Source of the DNA: Amphimedon queenslandica
Taxonomy: Eukaryota; Porifera; Demospongiae; Haplosclerida; Niphatidae
DNA length: 64,000 bases
Direction of reading: 5' to 3'
Assembly (NCBI RefSeq): GCF_000090795.2
Contig: NW_003546257.1
Location: 297,809 to 361,808, forward strand
Shown here in pieces: positions 54,494 through 64,000 of this stretch. A model generated the notes under the pieces. It was not told the DNA's origin. It searched no databases and was given only the letters and a program-made list of their open reading frames with translations. Positions within the stretch are counted from its first letter, which is position 1. The number at the start of each line of letters is the position of its first letter. Made by a program: the position numbers and the translations under genes.

Positions 54494-57400
54494 TTACACA
54501 ATTGCAAATTGTTCATATAAAAGCTTTCTTATGAGGTAGTAATCATCAGAGACTGAGCCTTCAATACTGATCTTTCCACCTTCAGTCTATAATGAGAAAG
54601 AGAGGATGAGCATATCATTATTGGATAACATTGCAGTACTATAAGTCCATCACACACAAGTAGCTATTCTCTTACTCTTTTGATAGCCACAACTCCATTG
54701 CATATAAGAGCACCACCACAAAACTCAGCCTAAAGTACAATCATTAAATATACATATACATATAGGATAGTTGAATCATTAAAAGTATACATATGCATAT
54801 AGGATAGTTGAAGTGTACCTGTATTCCAGCTTTTGTTAGAGTATTCTTAAAGTCTGAGAGACGTGGAGGATTTATAAATACATTCTTATGATCAGCAACC
54901 TGTGTGTGTTTAAAAAAACCTTTAGTTAGGGCATTCTTATCTACATGTATATGCAGAAAGTTTGAGCTGGTTTTTGCCAAAAATTAGTCCCAGGCACATA
55001 ACTTCAATAAATTCATTACTTGCTTATTATGAAATACATCAAGGACAGGAATGCTATCCGTGCCATCAGAGCTCAACCGGATCTGCCCATCAACCCAAGC
55101 AAGCTCTGCATCTTTACCAGGAGCAAATCTTGTCCCACTCATCAATGCATCAGTTAGTTTAACCTAATGAGAAGTTAGGAAGGAAGAGGCTTATCACATA
55201 ATTATTATGTGCAAATAAAGTAATTGCAGTAATTACTGACTATGTATAATTGGCTCTCAGTTGTGGCGTCAATGGTCTCTCCTACAGCTGGAGCAAACAC
55301 TTTCTTAGGATCCATGCCAAGGACACTGTGAGAGAAATCAACCAAACACTTTGTTGATTCGAGACTGCCATGTATCAGAATCTAAAAAGTACATCAATAT
55401 GATATTCATTATGAATAGAGTACACTGCTGTGAGTAGATGCCCTCTCATACCAGCTGTCTTGGTTTCATTATTGTTAATATTCTTTTAATTGAGTCTCCA
55501 TCTGATCTACCCTCAAAATCAATAAACGATAACGAGCTCCTATCAATATAACAGAAACACCGGTTAGTTAACTACTGGTTAATTAACAAGAGTGGCTGTA
55601 CCTGACAGGAACAGTTTTCTTGAAACTGACACATTTAGTTGGTATAACTTTTGTTACTATCATAAAGAAAATAAGGTAACTGCTACATAAACAGTAAGGT
55701 CAAGTGATTATAAATAACAACATCTCAACACACCTTCCTTTGTGACTCCATCTCCTCCATCTTCAGGCTCCTATGACAACACTTCATCACATTAACATCA
55801 ATGACACATCCTTACCTTATCTTCTTTAAAGAAAACGTCATTCAGCTGATAATCTTCATGCCTACAAGAGAAGAGAGTCAATCCATTCTTATTATATACA
55901 TAATTTCTAATGTCATACCTAAATGGTTCGCCATACTCATCCCACTTTATCTTTTCTCCTTTAAAGTGATACATCGGAAAAGATTTTGTCTGCTTGAAGA
56001 AGCTGCTTTTAGCTTTTCCTTCGTCCGTCATCATCAGGTCGTATTTTGGTGTCTTGCTCAAACAGCGAGGGGTTGTGGGTGTGGTTGGTTTAGTAGTACC
56101 TTCCACTTCCATTTCTTCATCACTTTCATCGGAATCCCTAACATAGGAATAAAATTATAAAGTAGAAGTATAGGAATGAAAATTATGAGTGCTCAAATTT
56201 TCACCAAATGTGGTCATATAAACAAAAGGTTATGTTATAGTCATGTGGCAAGCATGCCACTAAATTTGGCCCATAAAAGGGAATGCTATTGCTATGTCAT
56301 CCTGTTGACTCATGATGACGCAATATATAAAAACACTGTCCAAATTTTAGAAAGCGTTAGTATAAGCTGGTTTAGCTATAGAAAGCCTAGTCAAAGTTGC
56401 CCTGAGAGGATGGCTACACAGATTGAAGCAAAGGAAAGGTCAGCCATGCAAAGCTGATAGCTTGCACTAATAATGAGCATTGTGTGCAGCATTGCTGTGA
56501 ATATCAAACCTCTTGATATCATTCATTTTGCATTTATAGGGAGAGCTCCTATGAATCCTATATAACTAATGAATGGATACAGTTAGAAAAGGTAAGGAAA
56601 GGCAGTGATGAGGAAGAGCCAATGGAAGGAGTTCAGTTTTCAGTACAAAGCCTCAGTCAGTGTCTACACATGGTTGAAGCAGAAGAAATGATGAGCAGCA
56701 ACTACAGGATAAAGACAACAGCTAGTCTAGGACGCAAAGAAGGCTCATATAGGATTGAGAGAAAGAGAAAAGCACCAACACCAGGGAATGATTACAGTAA
56801 AAGACCATTAACTGAAGCAGCAATAGCTGAAGTAAAAGAAGCTTCTAGGATAGTTGATGTCATTAAGAATGACTCATTAGCATGGTGTGGCATTAGAGCA
56901 GGGTCAGTAAGAGATATGACAATAGACACCAGGAGTGGAGTCATTACATGCCCTAGCACTACAGTAATGCATTCACCATCAAAAGAGCATGAAGTAGTCC
57001 CATTACCTCAGGTTAGCACATCAAGTGATGCAATGTCTACTGAAGATAAAAGTGCATTAAGTAACTGTCCTAGAGACATAGCAGTTGCATGGAATGATCC
57101 AGAAGGTCAACTCTCACCTCCCTCTCTTACCACAAACATACCAGGGGTCTCCAATGAATACAGAAAAAGGACAAGTGCACACTTCAGCAGTGAAATTTTC
57201 CCACAAAACAACACAACCAAAACTAGCAAAAAACATAAGACAAAACAAGAAACAGACATCGATCAGGAATTTGCAAGATGCATTGACTTTAATACAAGCC
57301 AGACTAGCCTTCATATCCAAAAGAATACTACACCTTCTACCACAAGTTTCCACAATAAGAAGGAGCATAGCAAAAATATTGAGGATATGCCAAGTACAGG

Positions 57401-60400
57401 TACCATTACAATTGAGCCAGTGAATGACAGTACACCATTACTGTCCGATGGAGCATTCACATGGTGGAATATTGATCCAATGGTTGAAAGCATTACAATA
57501 AAGGAAATACCAAAATGTCAGTATCCATCAGATTTATTCAATAACACGTCAAGATATGGCACAGTCAAGATATCATTAAGCATCAAGAGTATACTGGAGT
57601 GTTATGAAAGACACTATAAGAACATGGATGAGACAGATGAAGACAAAGAAGCTAGTGATGAAGATGGTGGCAAGAGAAAGATCCTTTTCAAAAATGGAGG
57701 CACTTTGGGATACAAGCATGAAACATGTTACATTATCATAGTCTGCATGACAGGGAGAGATGGGAGTGACCCTCTACCCCAATTCACTAATCTTCCAGGA
57801 GCTGATATTAGCAGTGGAATACAATTACACATTAATTGTCCATACAGTATGATAAATGGGGAAACTGTGAGGTGGGATCATTACAAATTCGCTTTTCATT
57901 TCCCAAAAGAGAAAGACGTAGAGCCAACTTTTCAACTCAACCCAAAAGACATTGAATTATCGTTTGTCAAACATAGCATTTATCGAAGGGCAGGGACCGG
58001 GAAACCAGTCCCAGTCCCGTGGTGCACTAATTATTACAAATGCACCGATTATCATTTGAGTAGAACTGAGATGAAAAGAAAAAAAGAGAAAGTGCAAGAA
58101 AAATTGAAAGAAGACAAAGCAAGAGCAATCAATAATAACTACTAGCAAGAGTCTACTAGCTAGTTTCAATATTATACCTGTAGTATTTTCATTTTGTAAT
58201 TGTTCCATTTATTACTATTTAATTTATTGATCATGCTATTTATAATTGATTCTTGTTTGTGTGTTATTTATTTATTTATTATTGTATGATTTATTGATAA
58301 TTTATGCATTAATCTATTCTAAGTAACTCATGAATTGATGGCTAAACAGACACTACACTCCATTATTTTAATGGAAAGATATCACAACAGACATTAATAG
58401 TTGCAGTATATATACACACTTTAATGAAAGAAAAGGTTACATACACTAATCTTTAAATTACACAGAAATGTCTTACTTGGCATCATCATCGTTTGCTGTT
58501 TTGGCTTTCTCTTTCTCTTTCATCAAATACTCCTCAAGTTCAGCACCTTCTAAAGGAACGCGCCGCTTCACGTCCATATCAATAGTAATGATCTAACGAA
58601 TGTACGCCACACTCAAGAAGGTTTATATTTTGAATGCCTTTTACTTTCAGATTATCAACGAGTGTCCTAGCTAGAGTATTATGAGCCGTTTTGCTCGTAA
58701 ATATGATTGAATTGTGAGGATTATTGGACCAATGGAGGAAAAGGTCACGGGAGAATCCACACTCTAAATCAGGAGGACTGACAAGAACAGCCTGAGAGAG
58801 AGAGAGTAGGGGAGATTATAAAAGAGGATGAGAAGAGGAACGGGAGGAAAAGGGAGTTTCATAATAATACACAGCATGTATGCGGACCTTTGGATTGGAG
58901 ACTTTGGCTAATTCCTCCAAGTTATGACAAAGGTTAATGTGTTGGAATTGGAAAGGGTTTGTTCGGCTATCCTCAAATGTCCTCATTAATTTTTCACTCA
59001 TCCACTCAACCTATGCATAGTAATATACGCACAAATTAAACACAAAAAATTAAAAGATTCTTTACTTACTTGAGATTTAGCAAACTCGACCACATTATAG
59101 CTCACGTTGCTGAGGAGGACAATGGAGTAAGCACCAAAACCTAATTCCTGGTGACGCCACATTTGATCCTACAATAAATAGCACAACCATGTAAATGTAT
59201 GTGTACAAAATAATTAAAATTTAAAAAACTAATAATTAACTAGTCATTAATTGACTATTAACTAATGGTTAACTAACCAGTAATTGAGATAGTTCCAGGA
59301 CTCTACCAGCTGTATCAACTGCAATTAATACGTTGCCATTCTTTCTCAATGTATTGACAATCTTATCTATAATAATGGTGTATAAGAATCATTGTGTGGT
59401 TGCTAGGGAACACACCTAGCAATGCCTTGTCCCTTTCCTTCCTCCTTGCCTGCACGCTGAGGGCATTGTAAGCGTCTGTGATTAGGAGGTGTGGCCTCGA
59501 AAAATTATCAAATACGGCTCCATCAAGATGTCTACACAAAAAAAGGACAATATTATTTCACTCCCTCCCTCTCTCTCTCTTCAAACCTTTCCTTCTTGTG
59601 ATTATAATCAACTGCATAGACGATCTCTTCCTCTCCATCTTTAACTATCTTCCAAATGGTTCCCCCAACCATATGACCAGCTGGATATGGAGTAATGGTA
59701 AGACCATGGCCTTTACCTGAGGAACAAACGAGTGAAGAAGAAGCAGCCATTATGGGGCATGTACTACAGTACAGGGTGTTTCGTCAAAAATGACTAGGAG
59801 CAAATTCTCCAGTTTTATACCTTTTCCTGATACATATACATGTTCTTATGTTGCATAGAAAGTTTGAGCTGATTCTAACCAAATTTGGATTTTTTACGAA
59901 TTTTTTAAGTTGCTCAAAAATTGGGCCAGAGTCCCTGTACTATAGTACAGGGATTTTGGTCAAATTTCACCAAAAATGACTAGGAGAGAATTCTTCATTT
60001 TTATACCTTTCCCTGATACATATACATGTTCTTATGTTGCGTAGAAAGTTTGAGTTGATTCCGATCAAATTTGGATTTTTTACGAATTTTTTAAGTTGCT
60101 CAAAAATTGGGCCAAAGTCCCTGTACTATAGTACAGGGATTTTGGTCAAATTTCACCAAAAATGACTAGGAGAGAATTCTTCATTTTTATACCTTTCCCT
60201 GATACATATACATGTTCTTATGTTGCGTAGAAAGTTTGAGTTGATTCCGATCAAATTTGGATTTTTTACGAATTTTTTAAGTTGTTCAAAAATTGGGCCA
60301 AAGTCCCTGTACTATAGTACAGGGATTTTGGTCAAATTTCACCAAAAATGACTAGGAGAGAATTCTCCATTTTTATACCTTTCCCTGATACATATACATG

Positions 60401-61354
60401 TTCTTATGTTGCGTAGAAAGTTTGAGTCAATTCCAATCAAATTTGGATTTTTAACGAATTTTTTAAGTTGTTCAAAAATCGGGCCAAAGTCCCTGTACTA
60501 TAGTACAGGGATTTTGGTCAAATTTCGCCAAAAATGAAAAGTAGAAAATTCTCCATTTTAATAATTTTTTTCTGATGCAATATGTTCTTATATTATAGGC
60601 CTATTTCTGATCAAAAATGGATATTTAGGAGTAGATACCTTTAAGCTGTACGGTTTGTGAATATTTAACTTGAACAACTAAATCAAAAGATTGATCAACA
60701 TCATCAAGTGAAAATAAATCAAATTCTTCAGAATTGTGACGAGCCTATTTATAAAAAAAACAAAATGCATAATCACTGTCCTCATCCAATATAAAAATAT
60801 TGAATTGAAAATAATAATAAAAATAAAATAAAATAAAACCTAATCATGCAAGTACATATGGTGCTAAAAAAACTTAGAAAAATCTTTATAACTATCAATA
60901 ATTATTCATTCATAAATTACTCAATAAATAATCTATTTAGGTCCATTTTTATTAATTTTTTTAATCACCTGGTAAAGATCGTACATGAACATCTGTCCCA
61001 TTTTATAGACAGGTATAGTGGCATATACAGGGCACCTGAGACCCAATCTACCCACTACGTACGGCAAAGCTCCCAAATGTACGACGTCAGGATGACTAAG
61101 AAGAACGGCATCAATCTGATGTATGTGCCTGTAAAAAATAAAGGGAAAAAAGGAGTGTCACGTGACAAGTCACGTGAGTAGTAAATCCAGGTTACAATTC
61201 TTCACTTTTTAATGTTTTCTGCTATCTCAGGCGAGAAGAACTCGTCCCAGCCACAGTCGAGAAGGAAGCAGAACTCATCCACCTGTAGCAAATAACAAGG
61301 AGGGCCTTCTCCCTTAGCCCCAGAGAGAGCAGTGAATTTTATGATGGAGGTCAT
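54494..61354 (-). CDS. CPSF2: CPSF2 (CPSF100), cleavage and polyadenylation factor subunit
   Basis: Starts [20 protein letters not shown] at 61354, then [20 protein letters not shown]. The metallo-beta-lactamase fold continues through [60 protein letters not shown] and [12 protein letters not shown]. The beta-CASP domain follows ([81 protein letters not shown]). The C-terminal exons give [88 protein letters not shown] and LLYEQFAIV. As in other CPSF100 proteins, the zinc-binding HxHxDH is degenerate (SHPD only), so it is the non-catalytic partner of CPSF73 in mRNA 3'-end processing. One intron hosts a nested gene, another a repeat array. Confidence 0.95.
56410..58145 (+). CDS. Unrecognised 544-residue protein gene nested in a CPSF2 intron, opposite strand
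   Basis: Two exons: 56410-56438 (MATQIEAKE) with donor AG|GTCAGC, and 56540-58145 after acceptor TTATAG, frame-consistent, giving about 544 residues. I do not recognise the family. The first half is low complexity and polar with likely nuclear-import patches ([29 protein letters not shown]). The second half looks folded: [40 protein letters not shown], an acidic [15 protein letters not shown] loop, [50 protein letters not shown]. The tail is a highly charged helix ([20 protein letters not shown]). A TATA-like ATATATAAAAA lies about 80 bp upstream. It lies wholly inside the intron between CPSF2 codons at 58480 and 56140. No terminal repeats or transposon hallmarks seen. Confidence 0.75.
59755..60625 (-). 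repeat. Tandem array of 186-bp palindrome repeat in CPSF2 intron
   Basis: Perfect palindromes start at 59932, 60118, 60304 and 60490: spacing exactly 186 bp three times. A partial unit at each end. Units differ by only a few bases. The unit body reads AAATTTCACCAAAAATGACT, then GATACATATACATGTTCTTA and a variable CGTAGAAAGTTTGAG(T/C) segment. The array starts only a few bases from the exon encoding MAASS-strand CPSF2 sequence (59750 side). Gene-sense orientation as in the other arrays. Confidence 0.92.
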
Positions 61355-61504
61355 CACTGCAAATTTTGTGCAAAACTGTAATTTTTCAATTTTTCAGTTT
61401 CTAGACCGCTGTTTGCTTATTTAGAAAGCAAACTGCGTGGTCAAACGTGGTATACCGTATAATTAGATAATTAGAGAATAAACAGCGTGGTATTAAAATA
61501 CAAG
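61355..61504. promoter_or_regulatory. Divergent promoter region CPSF2 / MUS81
   Basis: 150 bp between the CPSF2 and MUS81 start codons, which face outward. It includes two near-repeats, CAGCGTGGT and CTGCGTGGTC, and no clear TATA box. Shared housekeeping promoter inferred from spacing. Confidence 0.45.
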
Positions 61505-64000
61505 ATGGCGACCAATGGAAAGGGTCTAAAAAGGAAGAGAAGGCCCAAAGATGTCTGCCCCAATCCACTTTTTGTCAAATGGTTGGAAGAATGGAGGGAC
61601 GAGGCAATTGAAAATGGTTGGAAAACAAGCTATACTTACAACAAGGCGTGTACTATTGAATTTTTTTAAATTAATTAATTTACACATTATTATTAATTAG
61701 GTCCTTTATTCCTTAAAAAGGTATCCTCTTCCGATTAATAGTGGGCAAGAAGCGAAAGTCTTAGAATACGTTGGCAAGTCCAGTTAAAATTTAATCACAT
61801 TTAAAAATTTTTTGGAATAGGTGATAAAGTTGCAAAAAAACTTGACGAAAGGATAAGGGACCATATTGCTAGTGGAGGTAAAAAGACAATATTAAAAATA
61901 CATTTAATCTTAATTAGGTAAAATGGCTGATCTCCATACCAACACAGATGAACAGCTGCCTCCTACTAAAAGGCGGCAATCAAATTCGTCGAAACCATCT
62001 AGTACTAACAAGACTCATTCTGATACTACTGGACCTCGTACTCATACCGAAGAAACTCATACTGGTTCCAATAAGAGGAAGCAATCTAATGTTAATGATC
62101 CTTCCGATTCTCCTTTGTGTCCTTCATCAAAGGTAAGATAAAGAATGAAATAATCATAGTGATATTTTATTTACAGAGATCAAAATCAAGTAAAGAGTAT
62201 GTACCAAAGTACAGATCTGGTCCTTATGCTCTTCTTATTGCATTGATAGAGTCAGAACAGGTATAGGGAAAATTATTTCCTTTAATAAGTAATGTTGCCT
62301 TTGATAATGTATTGTGTTTAGGATGAGGAGTATGGGAAAGGATTCATGTATAAGAATGAACTGATCGATGCTGCTCAAGAACACTGTGACTCATCATTCA
62401 CTGTGGTAAATCACCCAATAATAATGATTAACACAATGCAATGGGACATGTACTCTGAGAAATATGGCTGTACTTTTTTGCATGACTTAGAATAAGTTAC
62501 AACAAGAAAATTATCACACAAATGAACTAGCATTTACATGTACATCATTATTACAACAATTGCAATAATGGTCTCTTTCCTTCTTTAGCCTGATGAGCCT
62601 AATTCTTATTATACTGCCTGGAGCTCAATGGCAAATCTCATTAAGAAAGAGCTAGTAGTGAGATCTGGCCATCCTCCAAAGTAAGTGAATGGGTATAACA
62701 TTAAGGAGATCTTTCTCCATCTTTTACTTCTTGTTTTAGGTTTTCACTAACGGATGCAGGAACATCCCTCTCTCTGAGATTGCTAGAGAAATCCAAGAGT
62801 GGAATGACAGGATTAACAAGCTCTCAGGCTAGCTCAGCCTCACAGTCGTGTATCGATAATACAAGAGGAAGCCAAGTCACTACTTGTAGCCAGTCAACCT
62901 CTCGTTCGCTGAGCGTCTCTCTAAGCCCGCTAAAACTCACCACGCCATCAAAAAGGAAGACTATCTCAATAATGGACAGTGATGATGATGATGATGACAT
63001 TGTTGAGATATTGCCATTAGCTCAAAGGCTAGGCCTGCACAAGACGCAGCGGCTCAAATCTTCCCAGACCCAGCCACTGAAATCTTCCCAGACCCAGCCA
63101 CCAAAATCTTCCCAGGCCCAGCCACCTAAATCTTCCCAGACCCAGCCACCGAGATCTTCCCAGTCCCAGCCACCCAAATCTTCCCGAACCCAGCCACCCA
63201 AATCTTCCCAGACCCACCCACCCAAATCTTCCCAGACCCAGCCACGAAAATCTTCCCAGACCCAGCCACCCAAATCTTCCCAGACCCAGCCACCAAAATC
63301 TTCCCAGACCCAGCAACCGAAATCTTCCCAGACTTTGACCCAGTCTTCCACCATGTCTCAGGTTCAAACTGAAGACCATGCAGAGCCTCGGTGTTCCCAG
63401 CAGTCTCTTACGGTCATTCCTCCTCTTGCTCCTTCAACTAGTTCTGCAATGCCTGAAGAGACAACTTCTGTTGACTTTTCATCTCCACTATTCACTCTAA
63501 GACCAGGTAGTAGTACTAAACTAAAGATAGTACATTATAAAAGATTGTTTTTTTTAAAATTATTCCTGTAGGTCAGTTTGAAGTATTACTTTGCATTGAT
63601 AATTCTGAGTCATCAGCTAATAGAAAGTATGTACATGTACATGTATATGTATAATAATGGTGTTTGTTTATTTATGTGTTACATGTACATTATACCTCTT
63701 TTAAAAGGTCAAAGGCAAATTTTCGTGGTCTTTTGCTTGAGGAACTCACTAAAAATGGTTATTAAATTATTGTTAATAATCACATTCAATTGTTTTGCGT
63801 GTGTTAGGGGTTAAATTTAGCGTGAGGAATCTGAACATTGGCGACTTTTTGTGGATTGCTAAAGAGATTGTCAGTGCAGATCCAGGTACATGCATGAATA
63901 CATTTTTTTCTGATGCATAATGTCAAATTTGAGCTGATTCCGATCAAAATTGGTTTTTTTAGTCATAATTGTTAAAGTTACTCTATTTCGGTCACAATAT
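61505..64000 (+). CDS. MUS81: MUS81 structure-specific endonuclease subunit (5' part; cut by right edge)
   Basis: Start MATNGKGLKRKRRPKDVCPN at 61505 and PLFVKWLEEWRDEAIENGWK match the MUS81 N-terminal helix-hairpin-helix domain, as do YSLKRYPLPINSGQEAKVLE and VAKKLDERIRDHI. The winged-helix part follows: RSGPYALLIALIESEQ, KNELIDAAQEHCDSSF, WSSMANLIKKELVVRSGHPP, FSLTDAGTSLSLRLLEKS. A Ser/Gln-rich linker with twelve 8-residue repeats then precedes the start of the ERCC4 nuclease domain: GQFEVLLCIDNSE, SKANFRGLLLEELTKNG, VKFSVRNLNIGDFLWIAKEI. The catalytic ERKxxxD lies beyond 64000. MUS81, with EME1, cuts stalled forks and recombination intermediates. The alternative upstream ATG at 61487 is not conserved. 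Confidence 0.92.
63055..63342 (+). repeat. 24-bp coding minisatellite, twelve KSSQTQPP units, in MUS81
   Basis: Twelve in-frame copies of AAATCTTCCCAGACCCAGCC(A) encode KSSQTQPP with small variations (KSSQAQPP, RSSQSQPP, KSSRTQPP, KSSQTHPP, KSSQTQQP). Most units give one SQ and one TQ dipeptide. The antisense strand is also open through the repeat, but that is an artefact of the period. Confidence 0.95.
63900..64000 (-). repeat. Partial palindrome-family repeat in a MUS81 intron
   Basis: TTTTTTTCTGATGCATAATG, then GTCAAATTTGAGCTGATTCC and GATCAAAATTGG match the unit body. The palindrome would lie past the window's edge. It is in the antisense orientation relative to MUS81. Confidence 0.65.

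Noticed and set aside
56176-56457. Open frame upstream of the nested CPSF2-intron gene, in another frame
   Set aside because: It overlaps the likely promoter and first exon of the nested gene in a different frame and has no recognisable sequence.
63022-63379. Two open frames antisense to the MUS81 repeat with Trp/Gly/Leu-rich repeated peptides
   Set aside because: They come from the 24-bp period, which keeps every frame open; the sense frame is in MUS81 with conserved flanks.

Overview
The window looks like chromosomal DNA from a sponge (demosponge; Amphimedon-like is my best guess). The genes are animal genes with many short introns (often 50-100 bp), packed tightly and often head-to-head. 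They include animal-specific families: a seven-Ig PTK7-type receptor, CatSper accessory subunit, ependymin-related proteins, CCDC85 and POMT2. The species name is inference from gene style and content, not from any search.

Layout. 1-8.2 kb: a membrane-anchored NTR/TIMP-like protein (cut by the left edge), an intronless UDP-glycosyltransferase, an intronless F-box protein, and a CatSper accessory subunit. 8.4-12.9 kb: four ependymin-related secreted proteins, one on + and three on -. 13.0-15.3 kb: a CCDC85-family coiled-coil protein. 15.6-21.5 kb: a PTK7-like receptor with seven Ig domains. 21.9-24.9 kb: UBR7. 25.4-26.5 kb: a Rnd-like small GTPase. 26.5-30.7 kb: GA/CT-rich sequence with no gene I can support. 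30.7-42.2 kb: POMT2 with unusually long, repeat-filled introns. 42.3-46.0 kb: two tandem intronless sulfotransferase-like genes and a divergent intronless glycosyltransferase, all of bacterial style. 46.1-48.6 kb: GSTZ1 and a TTC9-like TPR protein. 48.7-53.7 kb: three tandem secreted proteins with IGFBP-type N-domains and a shared 12-cysteine C-terminal domain that I do not recognise. 54.5-61.4 kb: CPSF2, with an unrecognised two-exon gene nested in one intron on the opposite strand. 61.5-64.0 kb: the 5' part of MUS81, with a striking SQ/TQ repeat.

A 185-186 bp repeat carrying a perfect palindrome (core CCCTGTACTATAGTACAGGG) recurs as single copies or short tandem arrays, and every copy found lies in an intron. 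In the CCDC85 intron the array is bounded by CAGGGTTTCC-like inverted ends, so it appears to be the inside of a non-autonomous DNA element. Two small MITE-like inverted-repeat elements lie in POMT2 introns, one of them inserted into a copy of this palindrome element.

The best candidates for something new are: the IGFBP/12-Cys gene trio; the PTK7-like receptor that keeps most catalytic residues; the GTPase with all three Rnd-type substitutions plus a long Ser-rich N-terminus; the SQ/TQ minisatellite in MUS81; the palindromic intronic repeat with a dimeric higher-order structure; and the gene nested in CPSF2.
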